Assembly (NCBI GenBank): GCA_042862465.1
Contig: JASTVH010000001.1
Coordinates: 186,001-250,000, forward strand
Reading direction: 5' to 3'
Length of the DNA: 64,000 nt
Source of the DNA: JASTVH01 sp042862465
Lineage (GTDB): Bacteria > Pseudomonadota > Gammaproteobacteria > Pseudomonadales > Oleiphilaceae
Of the stretch, positions 25,498 to 34,415 are shown piece after piece; the first letter of the stretch is position 1; the number at the start of each line of letters is the position of its first letter. Both the position numbers and the translations under genes were made by a program. The notes beneath the pieces were generated by a model that saw only the letters and a list, made by a program, of their open reading frames with translations, did no database searches and was not told the DNA's origin.

Positions 25498-26287
25498 GCG
25501 ACTTCGAGAGGATATCAACAGCGTATTTCACCGCGACCCGGCCGCGCGAAACTTTTTCGAGGTGCTGACCAACTACCCCGGCTTGCATGCGCTTCTGGCT
25601 CACCGCATGAGCCATCGCTTGTGGCGGGCCGGTTTCAAATGGCTGGCCAGGACCATCTCCACCATCATGCGGTGGCTAACCGGCATTGAAATCCATCCTG
25701 GCGCAGTGATCGGGCGACGATTTTTCATCGACCACGGTATGGGCGTTGTCATTGGTGAAACTGCCGTTGTGGGAGATGACGTGACGCTATACCAGGGCGT
25801 CACTTTGGGCGGTACCAGTTGGAATCGGGGCAAGCGTCACCCAACGCTTGAAGATGGTGTGGTCGTTGGCGCCGGAGCCAAGATTCTCGGCCCGTTCACG
25901 GTTGGCGCCCATGCCAAGATTGGATCTAATGCCGTGGTGACCAAGGAGGTCCCCGAGGGAGCAACGGTGGTGGGTATCCCGGGTCGAGTGATCGTCAAGA
26001 AAGCCGGTGAGCGTGACGACCGTCGCCGGAAAATGGAAGAGAAAATGGGCTTCGACGCCTACGGCGTGAGCGAGGAGATGCCGGATCCGATTGCGCGGTC
26101 CCTGCGCAGCATGCTGGACCATATGCATGCGGTCGATGAGCGCATTGAGAATATGTGTCGTTCCCTGCAGCGCATCGATGCGACCTATCGCTCCGAGGGC
26201 GGCCTGCCGCCGATTCCCGAGGAAGACTTCGAGTGCGTCCAGGATACCCAGGGCGAGCAGGAGGAGAGTCGCGAAGCGCCCAAGTGA
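25490..26287 (+). CDS. cysE: serine O-acetyltransferase CysE
   Basis: CysE acetylates L-serine, the first step of cysteine synthesis, so it supplies the substrate of IscS encoded downstream. The 265-residue product has an N-terminal helical region and a left-handed beta-helix with HPGAVIGRRFFIDHGMGVVIGETAVVGDDVTLYQGVTLGGT. GAGGA precedes the ATG at 25490. The frame upstream is part of trmJ. An acidic C-terminal tail of about 70 residues follows the hexapeptide domain. The 8-base overlap with trmJ suggests coupling. Confidence 0.94.
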   Translation: MFERLREDINSVFHRDPAARNFFEVLTNYPGLHALLAHRMSHRLWRAGFKWLARTISTIMRWLTGIEIHPGAVIGRRFFIDHGMGVVIGETAVVGDDVTLYQGVTLGGTSWNRGKRHPTLEDGVVVGAGAKILGPFTVGAHAKIGSNAVVTKEVPEGATVVGIPGRVIVKKAGERDDRRRKMEEKMGFDAYGVSEEMPDPIARSLRSMLDHMHAVDERIENMCRSLQRIDATYRSEGGLPPIPEEDFECVQDTQGEQEESREAPK

Positions 26288-26314
26288 CGGCCCTGGGTGT
26301 TGGCTGTGAGCATG

Positions 26315-26350
26315 ATAATACTTGACTGAATTACTAGGTCAATTCATACT
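26315..26350 (+). promoter_or_regulatory. iscR promoter with IscR-type operator
   Basis: TTGACT (26322-26327) and CATACT (26345-26350) are 17 bases apart. Inside lies the inverted repeat TTGAC...GTCAA (26322-26326 and 26338-26342), with an ATA on the left flank, which resembles the type 1 IscR site that holo-IscR uses to repress its own promoter. The operator identity is inferred from pattern and position. Confidence 0.7.
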
Positions 26351-26386
26351 CAGGCACTGATTTTTCTGGATCGTAAAGGGTCATTC

Positions 26387-26869
26387 ATGCGACTCACCAC
26401 GAAAGGGCGCTATGCGGTTACCGCACTTCTGGATTTGGCATTGCACGCCCATGAGGGGCCTGTGAGTCTCGCCGATATCTCTCAGCGCCAGGGTATTTCC
26501 CTGTCCTATCTTGAGCAGCTCTTTGCCAAGCTTCGGCGGCAAAAGCTGGTGTCGAGTGTTCGTGGGCCTGGGGGCGGTTATCAGTTGGGTCGCGGTACCG
26601 AACAGATCTTTGTGGCTCAGGTGGTGGATGCCGTTAATGAATCACTGGATACGACCCGGTGCAAGAATCGTGGCGATTGCCAGAACGGTGAAACCTGCCT
26701 TACCCATCATTTGTGGTCCGATTTGAGTGACCAGATTCATGCTTTCCTCAGTCAGATCAGCCTTGCCGACTTGATGAACAAGCGCGAGATCAAGCAGGTG
26801 GCGGATCGTCAGGATCGTCGCCAGCAGACGGATGACGAGGACAAGTCCGACCGGATTGCCACTGCCTAG
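26387..26869 (+). CDS. iscR: Fe-S cluster-sensing regulator IscR
   Basis: IscR is an Rrf2-family regulator whose [2Fe-2S] cluster switches it between repressing isc genes and activating suf-type genes. The 160-residue product has the winged-helix N-terminus (MRLTTKGRYAVTALLDLALH) and the cluster ligands Cys92, Cys98 and Cys104 with His107. All ligands are intact, so sensing should be functional. It is followed by iscS after 150 bases, an unusually long gap for this pair, which holds an inverted repeat (26911-26918 / 26943-26950). Confidence 0.96.
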   Translation: MRLTTKGRYAVTALLDLALHAHEGPVSLADISQRQGISLSYLEQLFAKLRRQKLVSSVRGPGGGYQLGRGTEQIFVAQVVDAVNESLDTTRCKNRGDCQNGETCLTHHLWSDLSDQIHAFLSQISLADLMNKREIKQVADRQDRRQQTDDEDKSDRIATA

Positions 26870-27019
26870 TCATCCGGCAAGCAGTCACGCCACGTATGCT
26901 GTAAAATGGTGCCCTGCCTTTTGATGGCCGCATTTGCTATTGGGCAGGGCTCGCTCCGTCGCTGCTCCGACAGGATCGCGCCAGGAATCACACCCAGAAC
27001 ACAGTAGCGTAACCCCCGA

Positions 27020-28198
27020 ATGAAGAATCCGATTTATCTCGATTATGCCGCCACTACACCGGTTGATCCGCAAGTGGCTGAAATCATGAGTCAGCATCTG
27101 ACGCTGGACGGAGTATTCGGCAATCCGGCATCGCGTTCCCACATGCACGGGTGGCAGGCGGAAGCCGCGGTGGAGCGTGCGCGCAAGCAAGTTGCCGATC
27201 TGATCAATGCCGACTCCAGGGAAATCGTCTGGACTTCCGGGGCCACCGAGTCCGACAACCTGGCTATCAAAGGGGTTGCGGAGGCGCTGCAGGAGCAGGG
27301 TCGACATGTGGTGACCTCCCTCACCGAACACAAGGCCGTGGTGGATACCTGCAAGTGGCTGGAGTCCCGGGGCTGTGAGGTGACCTGGCTCAAGCCCGGC
27401 CTCAGTGGTCGTATAGAGGTCGAACAGGTCATGGATGCCGTGCGCGAGGACACGATTCTTGTATCGCTGATGCATGTCAACAACGAGACCGGCGTCATGA
27501 ACGACATTGCCTCGATTGGCGCGCATCTCCGGGAGAAGGGTGTGCTGTTCCACGTCGACGCTGCCCAGGCGGCCGGAAAGTGTCCCGTAGATGTGGTCGC
27601 CATGCAGGTGGATCTGCTCTCGCTTTCGGCTCATAAAGTCTATGGCCCAAAAGGCGCCGGGGCACTGTATGTCCGTCGTGCCCCCGAAGTCCGCATTGCC
27701 GCACAGATGCACGGCGGTGGCCATGAGCGGGGCATGCGATCCGGGACGCTGGCAACGCACCAGTTGGTGGGTATGGGGCAGGCTTTCGAGATCGCGCGGT
27801 TGACCCTCGCGGAAGAGTCCCAGCGTCTGACCGCATTACGTGACCGTTTTCTTGGCAGCATGTTGGCTGTGCCTGGTGTCATGCTCAACGGCGATCCCGA
27901 TCACCGTGTTCCCGGGATTGTGAATCTCGCTTTCGAGGGTGTCGAGGGCGAATCACTGATGTTGGGGCTGCATGGGTTGGCGGTTTCATCCGGCTCTGCC
28001 TGCGCCTCTGCCTCGATGGAGCCTTCCTATGTGCTCAGGAGCATGGGGGTGGGGGACGCGCTTGCGCATGCGTCGTTGCGCTTTTCCTGGGGGCGCTATA
28101 CGACCGAAGAGGATATCGATGTGGCCGCGATGACCGTGACTGAGACGTTGGGGAAGCTGCGGCAGGCGGCACGAACGAGGACCGGTAGGGCGGTATGA
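27020..28198 (+). CDS. iscS: cysteine desulfurase IscS, lacking the C-terminal IscU-docking tail
   Basis: IscS is a PLP enzyme that takes sulfur from cysteine for Fe-S clusters, tRNA thiolation and cofactors. Lys206 (SAHKVYGPKG) binds PLP and Cys328 (SSGSACASAS) carries the persulfide, with the same numbering as E. coli IscS. The product ends at residue 392 with LGKLRQAARTRTGRAV. The E. coli protein (404) continues with a tail known to contact IscU, and that tail is missing here. The gene that follows is ndk, with no iscU, iscA, hscBA or fdx. The reading frame is otherwise intact. Confidence 0.95.
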   Translation: MKNPIYLDYAATTPVDPQVAEIMSQHLTLDGVFGNPASRSHMHGWQAEAAVERARKQVADLINADSREIVWTSGATESDNLAIKGVAEALQEQGRHVVTSLTEHKAVVDTCKWLESRGCEVTWLKPGLSGRIEVEQVMDAVREDTILVSLMHVNNETGVMNDIASIGAHLREKGVLFHVDAAQAAGKCPVDVVAMQVDLLSLSAHKVYGPKGAGALYVRRAPEVRIAAQMHGGGHERGMRSGTLATHQLVGMGQAFEIARLTLAEESQRLTALRDRFLGSMLAVPGVMLNGDPDHRVPGIVNLAFEGVEGESLMLGLHGLAVSSGSACASASMEPSYVLRSMGVGDALAHASLRFSWGRYTTEEDIDVAAMTVTETLGKLRQAARTRTGRAV

Positions 28199-28208
28199 CT
28201 TTGTTTTC

Positions 28209-28230
28209 AACCCGCGTATAATCGCGGGTT
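28209..28230 (+). promoter_or_regulatory. hairpin with a TATAAT loop: iscS terminator and/or ndk promoter
   Basis: AACCCGCG (28209-28216) and CGCGGGTT (28223-28230) are perfect inverted arms, and the 6-base loop is exactly TATAAT. The stem is followed by a weak T-rich stretch. The element can act as a terminator hairpin for iscS in RNA and as a -10 for ndk in DNA. The -35 position (about 28194-28199) is poor. Confidence 0.55.
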
Positions 28231-28265
28231 TAGTTTATGGGCCACAGTTAAATTGGAGAAATAAA

Positions 28266-28694
28266 ATGGCAGTTGAGCGCACGCTTTCCATTATCAAGCC
28301 GGACGCAGTAGCAAAGAACGTCATCGGCGAAATCGAGTCGCGTTTTGAAAAGGCCGGCCTGCAGGTTGTCGCCATGAAAATGCTGCACCTGACACAGGAA
28401 CAGGCAGAAGGCTTCTACGCTGAGCACAAAGAGCGCCCGTTTTTCCCGGATCTGGTCGCCTTCATGACGTCCGGCCCGGTCGTGGTCCAGGTACTGGAAG
28501 GCGAGAATGCCATCGCTTCCAATCGTGACCTGATGGGCGCGACCAACCCGAAAGAAGCGGCTGCCGGCACAATCCGCGCCGATTTTGCCCAGTCCATCGA
28601 TGCCAACGCGGTACACGGTTCCGATTCACCGGAATCCGCCGAGCGTGAAATCGCATACTTCTTCAATGACAGCGAAATCTGCCCGCGCGGGTGA
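28266..28694 (+). CDS. ndk: nucleoside diphosphate kinase
   Basis: Ndk balances nucleoside triphosphate pools by moving the gamma phosphate through a phospho-histidine. His117 in NAVHGSDS is the catalytic residue. The start MAVERTLSIIKPDAVAKNVIG and the 142-residue length are typical. GGAG lies 8 bases before the ATG. In related genomes it follows the last isc gene; here it follows iscS directly. Confidence 0.97.
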   Translation: MAVERTLSIIKPDAVAKNVIGEIESRFEKAGLQVVAMKMLHLTQEQAEGFYAEHKERPFFPDLVAFMTSGPVVVQVLEGENAIASNRDLMGATNPKEAAAGTIRADFAQSIDANAVHGSDSPESAEREIAYFFNDSEICPRG

Positions 28695-28773
28695 TAGCTG
28701 TCACCCCCGGGGCGTTCGGCTAGTCAGCGTGCCCGGGGCTTGATTCAAGGTTGTTTCAGCGAGGTCCAGCAGC

Positions 28774-29880
28774 ATGACGGCCGAAAAAGTGAATCTTCTC
28801 GGGATGTCCCGAAAGAAAATGGAAGCTTTCTTCGAATCCATCGGAGAGAAGAAGTTTCGTGCGACTCAGGTGTTGCAATGGATTCACCAGCACGGCGTCA
28901 GGGACATCGACGAAATGACCAACGTCAGCAAGGCCCTGCGGGCCAAGCTGGCGGACATTGCCGAAATCCAGGCCCCGGAAGTGGTCTTTCATCACGAATC
29001 CCGGGACGGCACCCGCAAGTGGGTGATGAAAATGGACGGCGGCAACAGTGTGGAAACCGTTCTGATTCCCGAGGATGGCCGTGCCACGTTATGTGTGTCC
29101 TCACAGATTGGATGTAGTCTCGATTGCACCTTCTGCTCGACCGGTAAACGGGGTTACAACCGGGATCTGTCTGCTGCCGAAATTATCGGTCAGGTTTGGG
29201 TGGCGCTGGCCGCATTCCGGCCCTTCGATCGAGCCAAGGAGCGCCCGATCACCAATGTGGTGATGATGGGAATGGGTGAGCCACTGCTCAACTTTGATAA
29301 TGTTGTCGACGCCATGGATCTGATGATGGACGATCTGGCGTATGGCATATCCAAGCGACGGGTAACGCTCAGTACTTCCGGTGTCATTCCCTATCTGGAT
29401 CGCCTTGCAGAGGTCAGCGACGTTTCCCTGGCCATTTCTCTGCACGCTCCCAATGATGAACTGCGCAATAAACTGGTGCCGCTGAATCGCAAATATCCCA
29501 TTGCGGAATTGCTGGCGGCGACACAGCGCTATCTCGACAGCCTGAGCGACAAACGCAAGGCCACCATTGAGTATACGTTGATCGCAGGCGTTAATGATCA
29601 GCCCGAACACGCCCGGCAACTGGCCGCCCTGTTGCGAAACCTGCCGTGCAAGATCAACCTGATTCCCTTCAATCCGTTTCCGGAGAGCGATTTCACCCGT
29701 CCGGATTCAGCGGCGGTGCGCCGTTTTCAGGAAATCCTTCAGTCCAAGGGCTATATTGCACCGGTGCGTACGCCGCGGGGCGACGATATCGATGCCGCTT
29801 GCGGCCAGCTCGTCGGGCAGTTCGAAGACCGCACCCGGCGCAGTCAGAAGTACATCCCTGTTCAAAATACAGCAGTCTAG
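28774..29880 (+). CDS. rlmN: dual-specificity 23S rRNA/tRNA adenosine C2-methyltransferase RlmN
   Basis: RlmN is a radical SAM enzyme that methylates A2503 of 23S rRNA and A37 of some tRNAs. The cluster cysteines are Cys114, Cys118 and Cys121 (CSLDCTFC). The two mechanistic cysteines are probably Cys107 and Cys343 (AACGQL). Length is 368 (E. coli 384). GCGAGG precedes the ATG at 28774 at rather long spacing. It is followed closely by pilF. Confidence 0.95.
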   Translation: MTAEKVNLLGMSRKKMEAFFESIGEKKFRATQVLQWIHQHGVRDIDEMTNVSKALRAKLADIAEIQAPEVVFHHESRDGTRKWVMKMDGGNSVETVLIPEDGRATLCVSSQIGCSLDCTFCSTGKRGYNRDLSAAEIIGQVWVALAAFRPFDRAKERPITNVVMMGMGEPLLNFDNVVDAMDLMMDDLAYGISKRRVTLSTSGVIPYLDRLAEVSDVSLAISLHAPNDELRNKLVPLNRKYPIAELLAATQRYLDSLSDKRKATIEYTLIAGVNDQPEHARQLAALLRNLPCKINLIPFNPFPESDFTRPDSAAVRRFQEILQSKGYIAPVRTPRGDDIDAACGQLVGQFEDRTRRSQKYIPVQNTAV

Positions 29881-29935
29881 GTCGAGAGGTAGACGGGTAG
29901 TGAGCGGCAAAGTGTATGGCAATCCTTTTGTGGGA

Positions 29936-30712
29936 ATGAAATACCTGGCCTTGTGCCTCCTGTTTTTGACCCTCTCGGCCTGTGTTACCTACACGAAAAG
30001 CGCCTTTAATCGTGAAGCGGATGCCGAAAAGGCAGAGCAGACCTATGTGCAACTGGGTCTGGCCTATATCCGTGAAGATCACCCCTTTCGAGCCAAAGAA
30101 CATCTGGATCGTGCCCTGGAGATCAATCCCGAAAGTGCACCGGCCACAGCGGCCATGGGGCTGGTGCTGCAGATGCAGGGCGAACCGGAACTGGCCGAGA
30201 AGAAATTTCAGAAAGCGACCGACTTTGACCCCGACTATACACGTGGGCGCACATTCTATGGCGCGTTTCTTTATAATCAGGGTCGCTTCGAGGAGGCCTA
30301 TCGACAGTTCAAGCGGGCGTCGGAGGACACCGACTACGGTGATCGCAGCCAGATTTTTGTCAATCTCGCCAGAACCGCCACGGCCTTGGGGCGTAATGAC
30401 GAGGCCGTGACCATGTTCAGGCGAGCGCTGGAAACGGATCCCACCAACGTCACGGCGCTGCGTGGTATCACCAGTGCGCTGGTGGACCAGGGGGACTTCC
30501 GCCAGGCCCGTCGCTATTACCAGCGATTGACTGCGCTTATCCGGCGGGTTGAAACCATCCAGCACACACCGGAAAGCATTTGGGCCGGAATCCGGATTGC
30601 GCGGTATTTCGATGATGCGGACCAGGAAGCCAGTCTGGCTTTACTTCTCCGTAACCTCTACCCACAATCAGAAGAACTAAAGCAATACAAGGCCTTGACC
30701 GCCAATGAGTGA
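29936..30712 (+). CDS. pilF: type IV pilus pilotin PilF/PilW, TPR lipoprotein
   Basis: PilF is the outer-membrane lipoprotein that localises and assembles the PilQ secretin for type IV pili. From the ATG at 29936 the product is 258 residues, close to the Pseudomonas protein (252). It starts with a lipoprotein signal ending LSAC (Cys16), then has about six TPR repeats (AYIREDHPFRAKEHLDRALEINPES is the first). An in-frame GTG at 29900 with GAGAGG upstream is an alternative start. Its stop overlaps the rodZ start by 8 bases. Confidence 0.88.
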   Translation: MKYLALCLLFLTLSACVTYTKSAFNREADAEKAEQTYVQLGLAYIREDHPFRAKEHLDRALEINPESAPATAAMGLVLQMQGEPELAEKKFQKATDFDPDYTRGRTFYGAFLYNQGRFEEAYRQFKRASEDTDYGDRSQIFVNLARTATALGRNDEAVTMFRRALETDPTNVTALRGITSALVDQGDFRQARRYYQRLTALIRRVETIQHTPESIWAGIRIARYFDDADQEASLALLLRNLYPQSEELKQYKALTANE

Positions 30713-31718
30713 AGCAGAGCCGTCGCCAGACATTCCGGTTTGTGGGCATGCCGGTCAGCGTCTCCGAGAAGCTCGGGAGGCGAAAGGTTGGGACGTGATT
30801 ACCGTTGCGGATCAACTGCACCTGAGACCGTCAGTGGTGGACGCCATTGAAAGCGGAGATTACCGCCAGGTGCCCGGAGAGCTTTTTCTGAAAGGTTACG
30901 TGCGAACCTATGCGAGACTGCTGGAACTGAATGCGGACTCGTTGCTGGAAAGCCTGGAAGCAGAGCTTGAGCCTTTCCGCCAGGAACAGCAGGAAGAGCA
31001 GAAGAAGGTCAGTCCCATTGAGGACATCCAGCAACGCAAACAGCGGCGTCGCCGAGTGGCGACCCTGATCGTGTTTGCGCTGTTCCTCGTGGTTCTGGGC
31101 TTCCTTTATTATCGCATGGAGCAGACCGGCATTGCTCCTCCGATCCCGGAGCCTTCCGGTACCTCAGCTGAGGAGAGCCAACAAGCGGCGCCACCGGAGG
31201 CCGTGCCGGAAGGTGAGCAAGCGGCAGGGGATCAAACGGAATCCCTTCCGGCACCTTCGACAGCTGAAACCACCTCCGAAACACCCTTGGCCCAGCCGGA
31301 GCCCGAGTCGCCGGCCCCGGCGCCTGACAGCGAAAGTGCTCCCGCGTCCAGGGCGGAGACCACGGCAGAACCTCTTCCGGAGGCATCGCCGCAACCGCAG
31401 GCAGCACCGGCCGAGCAGGAAGCGCCCGCTGCGGCAGCAGAGACGGAAAAGGCAGTCGCAGCCCAGACCCTCTATATGGGTTTTAGTGACGATTGCTGGG
31501 TGGAAGTAAAGAATGCCAATGGCACTACAGTTGTCGCAGCGCTGAAACGCGATGGCGATACGGTTGAATATACCGGGCAGGGGCCCTTTAGAATTGTCAT
31601 CGGCAATATGGATGCCCTGGATCGGTTGGCATTCAATGGACGTGCCGTAGACGTCACCAAGTTTCCGGTCCGTAACGGTCGCTCGGAATTTACCCTGAGC
31701 CAGGACACTCTGGAATAA
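30705..31718 (+). CDS. rodZ: cytoskeletal protein RodZ
   Basis: RodZ anchors MreB to the inner membrane and sets rod shape. The 337-residue product has an N-terminal Xre-like HTH (about 14-75: GQRLREAREAKGWDVITVADQL), a basic stretch RKQRRRR, one membrane helix (about 118-136), a long Pro/Ala/Glu/Gln-rich periplasmic linker (about 145-255) and a C-terminal DUF4115 domain (DCWVEVKNANGTTVVAALKRDGD). The start codon lies inside the end of pilF. Confidence 0.93.
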   Translation: MSEAEPSPDIPVCGHAGQRLREAREAKGWDVITVADQLHLRPSVVDAIESGDYRQVPGELFLKGYVRTYARLLELNADSLLESLEAELEPFRQEQQEEQKKVSPIEDIQQRKQRRRRVATLIVFALFLVVLGFLYYRMEQTGIAPPIPEPSGTSAEESQQAAPPEAVPEGEQAAGDQTESLPAPSTAETTSETPLAQPEPESPAPAPDSESAPASRAETTAEPLPEASPQPQAAPAEQEAPAAAAETEKAVAAQTLYMGFSDDCWVEVKNANGTTVVAALKRDGDTVEYTGQGPFRIVIGNMDALDRLAFNGRAVDVTKFPVRNGRSEFTLSQDTLE

Positions 31719-31798
31719 CAGACGCGGCACATCCACGAGTGCGACCGAAAGGGTCGTTGATGACTCATTGACGTGCGGTTAAGCGAAGACTGAAACCT

Positions 31799-32911
31799 AT
31801 GTTTAAGGAATCTCCCATTCAACGCCGTCCTTCACGGCAAATCATGGTAGGCAATGTGCCGATCGGTGGGGATGCGCCCATCGCGGTTCAGAGCATGACC
31901 AATACCGACACCTGCGACGTAGACGCCACCGTAGCGCAAATCGAACAGCTCCAGGCTGCCGGCGCCGATCTGGTCCGTGTCTCGGTCCCGAGCATGGATG
32001 CGGCTGACGCCTTTGCCCGGATCCGGGAGCGGGTGAATCTGCCGCTGGTGTCCGATATTCACTTCGACTACAAGATCGCGCTCAAGGTGGCCGAATCCGG
32101 TGTCGACTGTCTGCGTATCAATCCAGGCAACATCGGTCGTGAAGACCGGGTTAGAGCGGTGATTGAATCGGCACGGGATCATGGCATTCCCATCCGAATC
32201 GGGGTCAATGCCGGTTCCCTTGAGAAGGAACTGCAGCGCAAGTACGGCGAACCCACGCCCGAGGCGTTGGTGGAATCGGCCATGCGTCATATTGACATCC
32301 TCGACCGGTACGATTTCCAGGACTTCAAGGTCAGTCTGAAGGCGTCGGACGTATTCATGACGGTATCGGCTTACCGCAAGATTGCCTCGCAGATCGAGCA
32401 GCCGCTGCACCTGGGGATTACCGAGGCGGGCGCTTTCCGCTCGGGGACGGTCAAGTCATCGATTGGCCTGGGCATGCTGCTCGCCGAGGGGATCGGGGAC
32501 ACCATTCGGGTTTCCCTGGCCGCCGACCCGGTGGAAGAGATCAAGGTGGGATTCGATATCCTCAAGAGCCTCCATCTGCGCAGCCGCGGCATCAACTTTG
32601 TGGCCTGCCCCAGCTGTTCGCGTCAGAACTTTGATGTGATCCAGACCATGAATGAACTGGAAGGGCGTCTCGATGATGTGAACGTACCGCTGGACGTGGC
32701 GATCATCGGTTGTATCGTTAACGGGCCGGGCGAAGCCAAGGTTGCGGATATCGGGCTTACGGGCGGCTCCCCGAAAAACCTGCTGTATATTGACGGCAAG
32801 CCGAACCAGAAGTTGGTGAACGAGTCACTGGTCGATAGCCTTGAGCGGATCATTCGCGACAAGATTGAGGCTCGCAAACGTGCAGACGACGCCGTGATCG
32901 CCCGCGATTAG
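31799..32911 (+). CDS. ispG: 4-hydroxy-3-methylbut-2-enyl diphosphate synthase IspG
   Basis: IspG reductively opens the cyclodiphosphate MEcPP in the MEP isoprenoid pathway, using a [4Fe-4S] cluster. The cluster cysteines lie in CPSCSRQNFDV and in CIVNGPGE. The N-terminal TIM barrel (VGNVPIGGDAPIAVQSMTNTDT) is complete. Length is 370 (E. coli 372). The ribosome site is weak. A terminator follows, so hisS may have its own promoter. Confidence 0.96.
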   Translation: MFKESPIQRRPSRQIMVGNVPIGGDAPIAVQSMTNTDTCDVDATVAQIEQLQAAGADLVRVSVPSMDAADAFARIRERVNLPLVSDIHFDYKIALKVAESGVDCLRINPGNIGREDRVRAVIESARDHGIPIRIGVNAGSLEKELQRKYGEPTPEALVESAMRHIDILDRYDFQDFKVSLKASDVFMTVSAYRKIASQIEQPLHLGITEAGAFRSGTVKSSIGLGMLLAEGIGDTIRVSLAADPVEEIKVGFDILKSLHLRSRGINFVACPSCSRQNFDVIQTMNELEGRLDDVNVPLDVAIIGCIVNGPGEAKVADIGLTGGSPKNLLYIDGKPNQKLVNESLVDSLERIIRDKIEARKRADDAVIARD

Positions 32912-32933
32912 TACCGTTTGTCCAGATCCAGAG

Positions 32934-32960
32934 AGGACGGGCCGCCGAGCCCGTCCTTTT
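32934..32960 (+). terminator. intrinsic terminator between ispG and hisS
   Basis: AGGACGGGC (32934-32942) pairs with GCCCGTCCT (32949-32957) around a 6-base loop, followed by a short T run to 32960. Confidence 0.8.
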
Positions 32961-33015
32961 ACGTTCAGTAGGCGCACCGCGCGAGTGGTCGCAACAAGCA
33001 ACCAGGGGAACGATT

Positions 33016-34308
33016 TTGGCAAAGATTCAAGCCATCCGTGGCATGAATGACATTCTGCCGGAGAATACGCCGGCATGGCAGTATCTGGAACGCAAGGTTG
33101 CCGGAGTCTTCAAGAGCTATGGCTTCCAGGAGATCCGGATGCCCATCCTTGAACAGACTGAGTTGTTCAAGCGTTCCATTGGCGAGGTAACCGACATCGT
33201 CGAAAAGGAAATGTACACCTTCGAGGATCGCAATGGTGACAGCCTCACCATGCGGCCTGAAGGTACCGCCGGATGCGTGCGCGCCGGTGAAGAGCACGGC
33301 CTGCTGTACAACCAGGTGCAGCGGCTCTGGTATGCCGGCCCCATGTTCAGGCATGAGCGTCCGCAGAAAGGCCGTTACCGCCAATTCCATCAGCTTGGGG
33401 TGGAGTGTTTCGGCCTGCAGGGGCCGGATATCGATGCCGAGCTGCTGTTGATGACGGCTCGCCTTTGGCGGGAGCTGGGCCTGTCCGACTACGTCCATCT
33501 CGAACTCAATTCGCTCGGGAGTGCGGCGGACCGGCAGCGTTACCGGGACGATTTGAGCCAGTACCTGGCGCAGCATAAAGATCGGTTGGACAAGGACAGC
33601 CAGCGGCGGCTGGAGACGAATCCCTTACGGATTCTCGACAGCAAGGACAAGAATACCCAGGCCTTGCTGGCCGATGCGCCGCGATTGTCGGATTACCTCA
33701 ATGACGAAGACCGGCAACATTTCGAAGGGCTCTGTGCCTGGCTGGATGACGCTGGCATACGCTACACCGTCAACCCGCGACTGGTGCGTGGGCTGGATTA
33801 CTACGGCAAAACCGTATTCGAATGGGTCACTGAGGAACTTGGTGCCCAAGGGACGGTCTGTGCCGGGGGGCGTTACGACGGCCTGGTAGAGCAATTGGGT
33901 GGCAAGCCAACTCCCGGCATCGGCTTTGCCATGGGTGTCGAGCGTTTGATCCTGCTGCTGGAGACACTGGAGCTGATCCCGGAAGAAGCCTCTAACGCGG
34001 CAGACCTCTATGTGGTGTCATTTGGTGACGCCGCTGAGAAAAAGGCGTTTTTGCTGGCCGAACAGCTGCGCAGTGGGTTGCCCGGTCGCGTGGTGGTGAA
34101 CCATTGCGGGGGTGGCAGCTTCAAGAGCCAGATGAAAAAGGCGGACAAAAGCGGTGCCAAGATTGCCCTGATCCTGGGTGAACAGGAAATTCAGGAGCAT
34201 CACGTCACGATCAAGCCGCTGCGAGGCCAGGGGGATCAGGAAACCGTTTCCATGGACCGTCTCGAGAAACACCTTCTGGGGTTGCTCATGCGAGGACAAC
34301 CCGCATAA
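33016..34308 (+). CDS. hisS: histidine-tRNA ligase HisS, TTG start
   Basis: HisRS charges tRNA-His. The 430-residue product starts MAKIQAIRGMNDILPENTPAW as in E. coli. The first codon is TTG at 33016, supported by AGGGGAA about 6 bases upstream; the next ATG would remove conserved residues. Class II motifs are visible, including MRPEGTAGCVRAG, FRHERPQKGRYRQFHQLGVE, and the histidine-binding LVRGLDYYGKTVFEW. A C-terminal anticodon-binding domain is present. Confidence 0.96.
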   Translation: MAKIQAIRGMNDILPENTPAWQYLERKVAGVFKSYGFQEIRMPILEQTELFKRSIGEVTDIVEKEMYTFEDRNGDSLTMRPEGTAGCVRAGEEHGLLYNQVQRLWYAGPMFRHERPQKGRYRQFHQLGVECFGLQGPDIDAELLLMTARLWRELGLSDYVHLELNSLGSAADRQRYRDDLSQYLAQHKDRLDKDSQRRLETNPLRILDSKDKNTQALLADAPRLSDYLNDEDRQHFEGLCAWLDDAGIRYTVNPRLVRGLDYYGKTVFEWVTEELGAQGTVCAGGRYDGLVEQLGGKPTPGIGFAMGVERLILLLETLELIPEEASNAADLYVVSFGDAAEKKAFLLAEQLRSGLPGRVVVNHCGGGSFKSQMKKADKSGAKIALILGEQEIQEHHVTIKPLRGQGDQETVSMDRLEKHLLGLLMRGQPA

Positions 34309-34415
34309 TACGGCTGCGGGCCCGGTGCCTCGGGCCAGCGACGTTTCAAGACCGTCACCGTCCCCTGAAAGGGTTGCCGGACGGAACACAATAGCTTCAA
34401 AGCGAGGAGCCCAAA

